Shown here piece by piece: positions 10,378-19,208 of a stretch of 64,000 nucleotides of DNA. This DNA is from Pelagibacteraceae bacterium AG-426-L23 (GTDB lineage: Bacteria > Pseudomonadota > Alphaproteobacteria > Pelagibacterales > Pelagibacteraceae). How positions within the stretch are numbered: position 1 is the first letter of the stretch; each line of letters opens with the position of its first letter. Both the position numbers and the translations under genes were made by a program. The notes under the pieces were generated by a model. That model was not told the DNA's origin. It did no database searches and was given only the letters and a program-made list of their open reading frames with translations. Where the stretch lies: NCBI GenBank assembly GCA_003213115.1, contig QCNU01000003.1, positions 34,993-98,992 on the forward strand, in the 5' to 3' direction.

Positions 10378-11181
10378 TTAATAATGTTTTGGTTCCTCTC
10401 TTTTTATACCTAAACCAAATTTTTCAGGAGCATCAGCTGGAGGTGGCAAATTATCTCTTGATCCGTCTGCCTCTGCCAAATTCTTTTGAATTGCTGCGCC
10501 AGGTTTATAAAACATATGAGCAAATTTTGACCAATATACACCGCCAAATAAAGCAAGATTAGATATAATAAACAACACTAAAAATAATGTATCATCCCAT
10601 CTATTTTCTAAACTTAAAGACTGCAAGAATGACCAAATTAACCCAAAAAAAGCGCATGCTATTAGAGCTAGCACAAAAAGATCTGCCTGAATAATTCTGT
10701 ACCAAGGAAAAGCCTCAGAATAAACATCAACTCTTAAAAAAAACCAAAACCAAGAACCTCCAACTACTGTCATTATAGCCCCGACATGCCAAATAATCGG
10801 CCAAAGGATTGGTGTCTCTGATGAAGGTGAAGCATAACAAAAAATCATTACCACCGAGCCAGCCCAAAACAATATTGTTCCGTACATTCCTAGTAAATGA
10901 GCTAATCTTCTTTTTCCCGCACCTAGCTCCGAAGTGGTTGCTATATCACTTGCTATAGTTTTTAAAACAACAGAGGTTTTTTCTGTAGTAGAAAGATTTC
11001 TTTTTGCTGACTTTTTAGCTTTTTTAGCATTTTCAAAAAAATACTTAACATTTTTTTTATGAATAATATCAAGAAGAGTACTAATTATTACAAGTGCAAT
11101 CATAATAATTACGAAGACTTGCATCAAGATAGGTGCAACCGTTCCGGCGAGTTGAGAAAAAGGATTAACAGTAATCACCAT
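10378..11181 (-). CDS. aprM: AprM-like membrane anchor of APS reductase
   Basis: 267 aa multi-TM protein immediately upstream of aprBA. Confidence 0.8.
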   Translation of the reverse strand: MVITVNPFSQLAGTVAPILMQVFVIIMIALVIISTLLDIIHKKNVKYFFENAKKAKKSAKRNLSTTEKTSVVLKTIASDIATTSELGAGKRRLAHLLGMYGTILFWAGSVVMIFCYASPSSETPILWPIIWHVGAIMTVVGGSWFWFFLRVDVYSEAFPWYRIIQADLFVLALIACAFFGLIWSFLQSLSLENRWDDTLFLVLFIISNLALFGGVYWSKFAHMFYKPGAAIQKNLAEADGSRDNLPPPADAPEKFGLGIKREEPKHY

Positions 11182-11215
11182 TTGGCTCTCCCTAAGTTAA
11201 GTTGGCTAAATTTTA

Positions 11216-11881
11216 TTAAGCAGCTGCCTGAAGTTTGTGCTTAGCAGCCATTCCGCTTAAAAAATTCCATAGATATTTTGCTGTTGATAATGCAGCTTTC
11301 TCAGCTTTATCTTGTTCATCTTTAGATAAACTATCTAACAATTTTTCACAAGCTTCTCTGTGATGAACGTCTGCTGCTTTATGAACTTCAAAAAATTCTA
11401 GACCTTCTTTTGAGCTAACTCCATAATGAGTTTTAAGGCCTTTTATTTTTGTATCTGCTATCTCAGGAACTTGTCTTTCGTAGGTATATAAAGATCCTAA
11501 CCCCTCTGCATAACTAGCTCTTGCATTTTTAAAGAAATTCTCAATAAGCTCATTCGTAAAATTATATCTTTCTTTTTTTTCAATTTCCTTTGAATCTGCT
11601 CCTACTGATAAAGCAAAATTTTTCCAGAGCATTGGATGATCTGCATCTTTTTTTTCTTCATCTTGTAAGTTCTCTAGAAGTATTCTTCTTTTATCAAGAT
11701 CTTCACAAATTGAATGTGTTGCGCTTATATATCTAGGAAATGCTTTTACGTGTTGGTAATATTGCTCAGCATAATCTTTAATAATTTCTCTATTTAATTT
11801 ACCCTCATTCCATGACTTATAAAAAGGGTGTTTAAGTAAGTGGTACTCATCTAGTTTTTTATTTAGTATTTTTGAAAACAT
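11216..11881 (-). CDS. CADD/PqqC-TenA-like di-iron protein (putative folate/pABA metabolism)
   Basis: HPFYKSWNEGKLNREIIKDYAEQYYQHVKAFPRYISATHS and EVHKAADVHHREA, characteristic of CADD-like proteins. Confidence 0.75.
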   Translation of the reverse strand: MFSKILNKKLDEYHLLKHPFYKSWNEGKLNREIIKDYAEQYYQHVKAFPRYISATHSICEDLDKRRILLENLQDEEKKDADHPMLWKNFALSVGADSKEIEKKERYNFTNELIENFFKNARASYAEGLGSLYTYERQVPEIADTKIKGLKTHYGVSSKEGLEFFEVHKAADVHHREACEKLLDSLSKDEQDKAEKAALSTAKYLWNFLSGMAAKHKLQAAA

Positions 11882-11957
11882 ATAATCTCCTTTGTTGAAG
11901 ATTCTATTGAAAATTAAAATAAATGGAAAGTGAAATAATGTATCTACTTATACAACC

Positions 11958-13184
11958 CTAAATTGTGACTTTTTCCCTTACTATTGGATTTTCATCTATT
12001 GGGAGGTGAACCAAAGTCGCAAAAATTGATAAGGCAATAGAAATATACCAAGCATAATCATAAGAGCCGTAAAGATCATAGAAGTAACCGCCTAAATAAG
12101 CACCAAAAAAAGAGCCTACTTGATGACTAAAAAATACTATCCCGAAAAGTGAGCTCAAGTATTGGGTTCCAAAAATTTGAGCGACAATACCGTTTGTTGG
12201 TGGCACGGTTGATAACCATAACATTCCAAAAGTGATGCCAAAAATTATTGATGTCAACATAGATACTGGTAAAAAAATAAATAGCGCAATAACTACAGCT
12301 CTAGAGAAATATAAAATACTTAGCAAAATTTTTTTACTATATTTTGTACCTAGATAACCCATGCCTAAAGTACCAATAATATTAAAAAAACCAATTAAAG
12401 CTAAAATAATAGCGGCTGACCACTCGCCTAATCCTTTTTCTTGCATATAACCAGGAATGTGTGTTGCAACTAAAGTTATTTGAAAACCACAAACAAAAAA
12501 GCCTGAAACTAATAAGACATAACCTTTATGAGAAAAGGCTTCTTTAATAGCTTCAGTGAAAGATTGTTTTTTTATTGATGTAGAGTTAACAATAAGCGGC
12601 TTTTTAACCGGTAAAAGAAAAATAGAAGCTATCAATCCAAATAAAATAAAAAACAAATAATAAACAAGAGTATTTTCCCATCCAAATTCAATGAGACTAT
12701 ATTTAGTAAATAGTGGTGTCGTAAAATAACCTACAGATGCCGAAGCTGTAACTATTCCTGTGGCTAAAGTTCTTTTCTCATTGGAGAAATGTTTACCAAC
12801 TTCAGATACAGGCACGCTCATCGCAGTAGCTCCAAGTGCCGTTCCAACTAAAACGCCTAAACTTAGTTGAAAATATACTCCAGTATTTGGTCCATTATAA
12901 AGAAAGAAAATACCCAAACCAAAAATTAAAAAACCCAAAAAAACTGCTTTATTACCTCCAAATTTATCTGCAAATAATCCAAAGAGTGGAGCCATTAGAC
13001 CCCAAAAAAACATTTGTATGCCAATAGCTAAGCCAAATTCTGTTCTAGAAACTGATAAAGCTTCCTCAAAAACAGAAAAAAATAAACCAAAAGTTTGCCT
13101 TAAACCCATTGAGACAAGAATGATACCGCAAGCGGATAAAAGAGTTATAAAAGCAAGCTTGTTTTGAATAAATCTATCTGACAT
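11958..13184 (-). CDS. MFS transporter
   Basis: 12-TM-like 408 aa; GLRQTFGLFFSVFEEALSVSRTEFGLAIGIQMFFWGLMAPLFGLFADKFGG. Confidence 0.85.
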   Translation of the reverse strand: MSDRFIQNKLAFITLLSACGIILVSMGLRQTFGLFFSVFEEALSVSRTEFGLAIGIQMFFWGLMAPLFGLFADKFGGNKAVFLGFLIFGLGIFFLYNGPNTGVYFQLSLGVLVGTALGATAMSVPVSEVGKHFSNEKRTLATGIVTASASVGYFTTPLFTKYSLIEFGWENTLVYYLFFILFGLIASIFLLPVKKPLIVNSTSIKKQSFTEAIKEAFSHKGYVLLVSGFFVCGFQITLVATHIPGYMQEKGLGEWSAAIILALIGFFNIIGTLGMGYLGTKYSKKILLSILYFSRAVVIALFIFLPVSMLTSIIFGITFGMLWLSTVPPTNGIVAQIFGTQYLSSLFGIVFFSHQVGSFFGAYLGGYFYDLYGSYDYAWYISIALSIFATLVHLPIDENPIVREKVTI

Positions 13185-13202
13185 TTTATAGTTGAAAATT
13201 TT

Positions 13203-13586
13203 TTATAATTTTCCTTCTTTTCTCATCTTCTCTCTGATCTTTGTAGCTGAAATTTGCTGTGTCTTTTCATCAAGAATTATTTCTTCTATTTTATATCCTA
13301 CTCCTCTTCCATAGCAGATATTTGTTATGTTTGGAACTAAAGTTACTTTCACTCTATTTTCATAATCTTTTAATGCACTTAAAATATTTTTTTTGACAGT
13401 TTCAAAGTCAAAAGGATTATCTCCTACACCCTTAACATCTCTGACCATTATATTTACTTGCCCAGTTTTTTTTAAAATCTCTTCAAAAAGTTTTTGATGA
13501 CCTTCATGCCATGGTTGCCATCTGCCCAGCATTTGAGCAGTTGGTTTTTTATTATCCCAAACATATTTTTCCATTTTTTTCTCCAT
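13203..13586 (-). CDS. Small HxGH nucleotidyltransferase (adenylyltransferase/cytidylyltransferase-like)
   Basis: GRWQPWHEGH (HxGH) and C-terminal ISATKIREKMRKEG (ISxTxIR) motifs; 127 aa, or shorter if the second Met is used. Confidence 0.8.
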   Translation of the reverse strand: MEKKMEKYVWDNKKPTAQMLGRWQPWHEGHQKLFEEILKKTGQVNIMVRDVKGVGDNPFDFETVKKNILSALKDYENRVKVTLVPNITNICYGRGVGYKIEEIILDEKTQQISATKIREKMRKEGKL

Positions 13587-13615
13587 ATACCATTTAAAAT
13601 TAAATATTAATTTAT

Positions 13616-14791
13616 TTACTTAATATGCCTTAAAGACATCTTTAAATCACTAATTAAATCTTTTGGATCTTCAAGTCCTATATGTAATCTTACTAAATGT
13701 TCGTCTTTCCCCAGTTTCAAGAATTTTCTATCACCTCTCTCCATTAGATCTTGATAGAGCGCGAGACTTTCGAATCCTCCCCAGCTATAACCATAGCCAA
13801 ATAATTTTAGTGAATTTATGAATTTAATTACAGAGTTTTTATTTTTTGCTTTTATTTTTAAACCCATCAATCCAGAGGCGCCAGAATAATATTTTTTCCA
13901 CATTCTAAAATTTATTGAACTTTTTTTATGAGGATATAACAGTTTCACTTTTTTATTCTTTGATAAAAATCCTGCAACTTTTTTCGCATTTTCTTGATGT
14001 CTATCTAAACGAACGTCTAAAGTTCTTAATCCTCTTATAATAAAATATGCATCATCAGGGCTCAATCTAAGTCCTGTAATTTTAGTAGCTTTTTGAACAT
14101 ATTTAAAAACTTTCTTGTTAACTGCTAAACTTCCGCCCATAACATCTGAATGGCCTGAATAATACTTTGTAGCTGAAACAATCGACATATCAAATCCTAA
14201 TTTAATAGGTTTCAAAAAATAAGGAGTACCCCATGTATTATCTATTGCGGAAAATATTTTATTTTTTTTTGCTATAGAAATAATTTTTGACAAATCTTGA
14301 AATTCGAAAGAATTACTTCCTGGATTTTCAACAAAAATCATTTTTGTTTTTTTTGTTATTTTCTCTTTTAAAGTTTCTAAATTATGTGGATCATAGAAAA
14401 TTGCTTTAATTTTGAAATCCTTTAAAAAATCTTCAGTTAAAATACGAGTAGGATGGTAAACAGGATCCGCTACTAAAATTTCATCTCCAGGCCTTACAAC
14501 ACTAAAAATTGCTAAAAATACTGAACCGAAACCTGTTGGAGTTAAGAAAACATGGTAAGACTCTTCCATTTTGGTAAGCATTTTTTCTAATATATGTGTT
14601 GTAGATGTTCCCTGTCTTCCATAATCAAAATGACCTCCTGTAGGATTATTTTTATTTTTTTTTTGAGTCTTTCTTATGTCTTGTATTGATTTAAAAATTA
14701 TGGTGGAAGCTCTCACAACTGGAGGATTTACCGATTGATTGTAATAATCTTTTGCAGCGTGCTTTAAAAAAGTTTTGAAAGATCTGTCCAT
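13616..14791 (-). CDS. metC: Cys/Met metabolism PLP-dependent enzyme, cystathionine beta-lyase-like
   Basis: SATKYYSGHSDVMGG PLP-lysine motif, FDYGRQGTSTTHILE. Confidence 0.83.
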   Translation of the reverse strand: MDRSFKTFLKHAAKDYYNQSVNPPVVRASTIIFKSIQDIRKTQKKNKNNPTGGHFDYGRQGTSTTHILEKMLTKMEESYHVFLTPTGFGSVFLAIFSVVRPGDEILVADPVYHPTRILTEDFLKDFKIKAIFYDPHNLETLKEKITKKTKMIFVENPGSNSFEFQDLSKIISIAKKNKIFSAIDNTWGTPYFLKPIKLGFDMSIVSATKYYSGHSDVMGGSLAVNKKVFKYVQKATKITGLRLSPDDAYFIIRGLRTLDVRLDRHQENAKKVAGFLSKNKKVKLLYPHKKSSINFRMWKKYYSGASGLMGLKIKAKNKNSVIKFINSLKLFGYGYSWGGFESLALYQDLMERGDRKFLKLGKDEHLVRLHIGLEDPKDLISDLKMSLRHIK

Positions 14792-14873
14792 AAAAAAATT
14801 GATATGCTTAAAATAGAATGCTATATGAGCTAAATAAGGTCAATATAAATATATATAAAAGGAGATGTTTGTT

Positions 14874-14957
14874 ATGGGTTATCCTAAAAAACACCGAGGA
14901 AGAAGAAAAATAGGCTCAAAAAAAAGAAGAGCGAGAAAAAGAAATAAAAGAAAATAA
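14874..14957 (+). CDS. 27-aa hyper-basic peptide (possible small ribosomal protein)
   Basis: Hand-read MGYPKKHRGRRKIGSKKRRARKRNKRK* with AAAAGGAGATG Shine-Dalgarno at the right spacing. Confidence 0.65.
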   Translation: MGYPKKHRGRRKIGSKKRRARKRNKRK

Positions 14958-14972
14958 CAAAATTTAAAATTA

Positions 14973-15674
14973 ATGATAGAAATTGCTCAAATTCGAAAGT
15001 TGAGTTTATGGATTTTTCTTATTCCATTACTGGGCATAAATCTCTGTCTTTTCATAACAATAAACCACCATTTATTAGAAAATACTATTTTTACGGTTGA
15101 TCACATCGGCAGGTCTAATTTTACTTTTCCATACTTTGATGGAGGGTTGTCAATCAGTCGTGCTTCAAGAACTTTTCCAGCATATTTAATTTTTAAACCA
15201 TCGATGATACTAACATCAATATTAGTTTATTTTTATTGGAGCAAAAATAATAAGATTGTTAACACATTTAATTCAACATCAGGTAAAAATTACAAATTTA
15301 AAACATTCGGTATCATATCAGCGATTTGTTTAGCAATACACGCAGTGTTACTTGGGGTAGAAATAGACATAAAGATTTTTAAACTTTTTAGAAGAGTGGT
15401 GCTTTTAAGTTTTATAATTTTTGAAATAGCAGCACAAGGACTACTCGTTCATAGTTTTTATAAATTAAAAGATAAAATAAAAGATTTATTTAATCCTAAT
15501 ATTTTAATGTGTAAAATTTTGCTAGTTTCAATACTTATTGTGGTCGCCTTAGTAAGCCTGCCAATTGTAGTAACTAAAGGTAACATTCACTTTAAGCACG
15601 CTTTGGAATGGAACTACTTTGTTGGTGTAATATTATTTTATTTATTTACAAGATTGCTTTGGAAAAAGATTTAG
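14973..15674 (+). CDS. Uncharacterised multi-TM membrane protein
   Basis: 233 aa, 5-6 hydrophobic segments. Confidence 0.7.
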   Translation: MIEIAQIRKLSLWIFLIPLLGINLCLFITINHHLLENTIFTVDHIGRSNFTFPYFDGGLSISRASRTFPAYLIFKPSMILTSILVYFYWSKNNKIVNTFNSTSGKNYKFKTFGIISAICLAIHAVLLGVEIDIKIFKLFRRVVLLSFIIFEIAAQGLLVHSFYKLKDKIKDLFNPNILMCKILLVSILIVVALVSLPIVVTKGNIHFKHALEWNYFVGVILFYLFTRLLWKKI

Positions 15675-15852
15675 CCTCCACTGCTTCTACCCTTTTCAGG
15701 ATAGAAACGTGAAGTTTTGGTTCGTCGTTGTAAGGCGCTACCGCCGAACCTCCCGATCAACCATTTTAGCGCTACTCAGTTGACCTTTCTGCCCTTTAAG
15801 CTTGAACCTCTCGGCTTTTCCCTAAATGGCCAGTTAAGAGTTGCCTCTTAAT
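15674..15852 (-). ncRNA. Candidate structured ncRNA (6S RNA is one hypothesis; family not resolved)
   Basis: Markedly higher-GC non-coding block with several hairpins (TTAAGAG-GCAA-CTCTTAA; GGTCAAC/GTTGATC; GGCG-GTAG-CGCC inside GGTTCG/CGAACC; TTCTATCC/GGGTAGAA). Two stems contain G-U pairs on minus that are A-C mismatches on plus, so transcription from minus is favoured. Confidence 0.55.
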
Positions 15853-15920
15853 TAATATTATTAAATCATATTGTTAAAAAAAAAGTATCACTTTTTAGTT
15901 GTTTTAATTCAGGCTGTGAA

Positions 15921-17039
15921 TTAAGTGGATAAAGTTTTGTTTATCCAGCCGCCTCCTAAAACTCTAAACCCTTGGTTGTCCTTTAAATAAAAAACACAAG
16001 CTTGTCCTGGTGAAATCCCAAATTCCTTTTCTAAAATTTCTACTTCAGTCTCTGAAGTTTTAATGTTTACTTTTGCTCTAAGCAACTTTCCTGTTGATCT
16101 TATCTTAATCAAAATTGGATTATCAAAATTTTTTAAAGAGCCTAAAATATTCAAGTCTTTTAATATAATTTTTTTTATGTATAGAGCCTCTTTTGGACCA
16201 ACAATAATTTTATTATTTTTTGTATCAATATTAGTTACATATAAGGGTTTATTATCTGAAATTTTAATTCCTCTTCTTTGTCCAATAGTAAAGTTAACTA
16301 TTCCCTCGTGTGAACCAAGTCTTTTACCGTCTAAATCAACAATGTCCCCTTTTTTAAAAGACTCAGGTTTAAATTTTCTGATTACTGCGCTGTAATCTCC
16401 ACCTGGGACAAAACAAATGTCCTGACTATCTGGTTTGTTAGCAACATTTAGTTTTAATTTATGAGCTATTGTTCTCGTGTCTTTTTTTTCAATTCCTCCA
16501 AGGGGAAACCTTAAATAATCTAGTTGATCTTGAGATGTGCTAAATAAAAAATAACTTTGATCTCGGCTTTCGTCTTTTGCCATATACATGCTTGCCTCCC
16601 CATTTGTTTTTATTCGAGAAACATAATGACCTGTTACTAAAGCATCGGCTTTTAATTCTTTAGAATGTTTAAATAAATCTCTAAATTTTACGGTCTGATT
16701 ACATTGTACACAAGGTATAGGTGTTTCGCCTGAAATATAGCTATCTATAAAAGAGTCTATTACTTCAGATTTAAATTTTTTTTGATAAAATAAAATTTTA
16801 TGGTCTATATTTAATTTCTCTGAAACTCTTTTAGCGTCTAAAATATCTTGCCCAGCACAGCACTGCCTGCTATTTTTTGGTTTTTTTGCATCATCATAAA
16901 GTTTAAGAGTTATCCCAGTTACATTGTAACCTTCATCTTTCATTAAACCTGCAACGACCGATGAGTCAACACCCCCAGACATGGCTACAACCACTTTTGT
17001 ATCTTTTGGTGCTTTTTTTATCCCTAGTGAATTAATCAT
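15921..17039 (-). CDS. mnmA: tRNA-specific 2-thiouridylase MnmA
   Basis: [34 protein letters not shown]; PxxC/QDICF motifs. Confidence 0.96.
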   Translation of the reverse strand: MINSLGIKKAPKDTKVVVAMSGGVDSSVVAGLMKDEGYNVTGITLKLYDDAKKPKNSRQCCAGQDILDAKRVSEKLNIDHKILFYQKKFKSEVIDSFIDSYISGETPIPCVQCNQTVKFRDLFKHSKELKADALVTGHYVSRIKTNGEASMYMAKDESRDQSYFLFSTSQDQLDYLRFPLGGIEKKDTRTIAHKLKLNVANKPDSQDICFVPGGDYSAVIRKFKPESFKKGDIVDLDGKRLGSHEGIVNFTIGQRRGIKISDNKPLYVTNIDTKNNKIIVGPKEALYIKKIILKDLNILGSLKNFDNPILIKIRSTGKLLRAKVNIKTSETEVEILEKEFGISPGQACVFYLKDNQGFRVLGGGWINKTLST

Positions 17040-17076
17040 GTTCTGTATATATTATAAAAAACTAAAATTTTCCATT

Positions 17077-17250
17077 ATGCAATACGATCTAGAACCTGGT
17101 AATTTTGTAATAAATCCCTTAGAAAAAAATTGGGGAATAGGTCAGATACAGTCAATTATCAAAAATAAAGCTACAGTTAATTTCCAACATGTGGGTAAAA
17201 TGGTTATAAATCTACAAAAAGTAATTTTAGAGAAAGTTTCAAACGAATAA
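17077..17250 (+). CDS. DUF3553-like small protein
   Basis: MQYDLEPGNFVINPLEKNWGIGQIQSIIKNKATVNFQHVGKMVINLQKVILEKVSNE; start trimmed from track call at 16981. Confidence 0.7.
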   Translation: MQYDLEPGNFVINPLEKNWGIGQIQSIIKNKATVNFQHVGKMVINLQKVILEKVSNE

Positions 17251-18029
17251 TGAATACTAAAGAACTAAAAAATATTGCTGAAAACCTTAATGGAGCTATA
17301 GAGACTGCAGGAGAGTTATCAACGAAAATTTATAAACAAGGTCTTAAAATAAAAATAAAAGAGGATGGCTCGCCTGTTACTAATGGTGATATTGAAGTTA
17401 ATAAAATTATTACTGATAAAATAAAAATACTCACTCCAAATATACCAATAGTATCTGAAGAAACAGTCGATTTAACTAAAAAAAATAAATTTGAAACATA
17501 CTGGCTTATCGATCCAATTGACGGAACAAAAGAATATATATCTGGAAAAGATGAATACACTTTAAACGCAGGTTTAATAATTAACAAAACACCTGCCTTA
17601 GGAGTTATTGGAGTTCCAAAAAAAAATAGGATATTTTACTCTTTTGGGAGAAATAATTCTTTTTTGATTGAAAACAAAATTACTAAAGTTCTAAACTGTA
17701 AAAAAAATACACCAAAAAATGAAGTTATTGCATTGACCAATCATATTGATCCACCAGAAATTATTTTAGAAAAATTAAAAAATTACGGAATGACCTCTTT
17801 TAGAAAGCTCAGCAGTTCATATAAGTATTGTGTTATAGCTAATGGAGAATTTGATATATATGCAGATAAGGTTCGTGCAAATGAGTGGGATGATGCTGCT
17901 GGTCACGCGATAGCGGAACACGCAGGTGCCTTGGTAACCGATCTTGAAAACAACTATTTTAGTTACGGTAGAGAAGATTATAAAAATCCAACCATATTAA
18001 TAAGGCGATCTGAAAACTTAAATGATTAA
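17250..18029 (+). CDS. cysQ: 3'(2'),5'-bisphosphate nucleotidase CysQ
   Basis: EETVDL, WLIDPIDGTKEYISG, WDDAAGHAIAEHAGA inositol-phosphatase family motifs. Confidence 0.9.
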   Translation: MNTKELKNIAENLNGAIETAGELSTKIYKQGLKIKIKEDGSPVTNGDIEVNKIITDKIKILTPNIPIVSEETVDLTKKNKFETYWLIDPIDGTKEYISGKDEYTLNAGLIINKTPALGVIGVPKKNRIFYSFGRNNSFLIENKITKVLNCKKNTPKNEVIALTNHIDPPEIILEKLKNYGMTSFRKLSSSYKYCVIANGEFDIYADKVRANEWDDAAGHAIAEHAGALVTDLENNYFSYGREDYKNPTILIRRSENLND

Positions 18030-18168
18030 AACAATTTTAATAATTATTTTATCAGTTACTTTTTTTGGTGTTCTTTTTTTTATTATCGTACGAAACTTAC
18101 TCAAGAGTAAATTAAATAATTTAGTGGAAGAGGAAAAAAAGAAAAAAAAATTAAACAATCTTAAGTAA
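18022..18168 (+). CDS. Small single-TM protein (48 aa)
   Basis: Hand-read MIKTILIIILSVTFFGVLFFIIVRNLLKSKLNNLVEEEKKKKKLNNLK; start overlaps cysQ stop. Confidence 0.5.
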   Translation: MIKTILIIILSVTFFGVLFFIIVRNLLKSKLNNLVEEEKKKKKLNNLK

Positions 18169-18711
18169 TTTAGTAAATTCTTTGCTATCAAGATTTAAAA
18201 CCCTTTTGGATAAATCGAAACTAAAACCGCCTCTGGCTAATATACCCATATCTTTTTTATAAAAAAGTTCTCTATTTGACTGAGGTCTTAATGGTCCTAT
18301 TCTTCTACGTTTGCATAATTTTAATGCTGAAACAAAATCAGGCTCGATGTCTCTTTCTTTTATTTTGTTAATGCTTTGTTTAATATATTTAATATCCACT
18401 CCTTTGTTTCTCAAAGATTGATTTATTTTATTTAATGAATAACCACGCCTTAAAAAGATTCTTGCTTTAGAATCTGAATAAAGTTCTTCGTTAATAACTT
18501 TATTTTTTTCAAGATTTGTTACTATTTCATCAATGATTGAGGATACTTCTTTTTTTGATTTTGAGCCTTTGATCTTAGTAAGGTATTTTTTTAGAAGATA
18601 TACTTTTAATTGTTGTTTAGAAGGACTGTATTTTTCTAAATATGAATAAGCTAAATCTTTTAAATTGGTTGTGAGGTCTTCAAAATCACTTTTATTTGAT
18701 GTGGGATTCAT
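18151..18711 (-). CDS. recX: RecX-family regulatory protein
   Basis: LAYSYLEKYSPSKQQLKVYLLKK, ARIFLRRGYSLNKINQSLRNKGV. Confidence 0.8.
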   Translation of the reverse strand: MNPTSNKSDFEDLTTNLKDLAYSYLEKYSPSKQQLKVYLLKKYLTKIKGSKSKKEVSSIIDEIVTNLEKNKVINEELYSDSKARIFLRRGYSLNKINQSLRNKGVDIKYIKQSINKIKERDIEPDFVSALKLCKRRRIGPLRPQSNRELFYKKDMGILARGGFSFDLSKRVLNLDSKEFTKLLKIV

Positions 18712-18737
18712 GAAATTAATATACTATATTATTTTCT

Positions 18738-19208
18738 ATGATAAATAACCTTGTAACATACTTAACGTCAGAAAATATTTATCTGTTAGCAAACTGGGGG
18801 GTAATTCCTTTTTGGTTAATGTTGTTAACAATACCAAATCAGCCAATAACTAAAATATTAGTCAACTCAGTAATAGTTCCATTAATACTTGCATCAGCTT
18901 ATGTTTATTTGGCTTATAAATTATATTTAGACGGGGAAGTATTTGATGTTTTCCAACTGTACTTTGGTCTAGATAGTCTCTATTCAATATACTCAAATGA
19001 GATTTTTTTACTAATTTTTTGGTTACATTTTCTTTCAATTAGTTTGTTCATGGGATCTTGGATATCCAGAGATGCTCAAAAATATATGGTACCAAAAATT
19101 TTAACTATGCTTTCACTGATATTAACTTATTTTAGTGGGCCAGTAGGTTTAGTTTTCTATTGGATTGTCAGAATATTTTTTGCCAGAAAAATTAGTTTTT
19201 ATGAGTAA
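18738..19208 (+). CDS. ABA4-like (DUF4281) membrane protein
   Basis: NWGVIPFWLMLLTIPNQ; F-GLDSLYSIYSNEIFLLIFWLHFLSISLFMGSWISRDAQK. Confidence 0.8.
   Translation: MINNLVTYLTSENIYLLANWGVIPFWLMLLTIPNQPITKILVNSVIVPLILASAYVYLAYKLYLDGEVFDVFQLYFGLDSLYSIYSNEIFLLIFWLHFLSISLFMGSWISRDAQKYMVPKILTMLSLILTYFSGPVGLVFYWIVRIFFARKISFYE

Noticed and set aside
14792-14873. SAM-II/SAM-V riboswitch in the leader of the metC-like gene
   Set aside because: Checked the divergent intergenic sequence; conserved core and pseudoknot elements were not evident.
15674-15790. Minus-strand reading frame WLIGRFGGSALQRRTKTSRFYPEKGRSSGG in the ncRNA block
   Set aside because: No good start codon and RBS, and the region has stem structure; more likely a spurious frame in an RNA gene.
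15674-15852. tmRNA, RNase P or SRP RNA identity for the structured block
   Set aside because: No ALAA-type tag frame, no RNase P core motif and no SRP GGAA/AGCA core recognised.
16981-17250. 89-aa start for the DUF3553-like gene
   Set aside because: The first ~32 codons overlap mnmA antisense; the family-like sequence begins at Met 17077.
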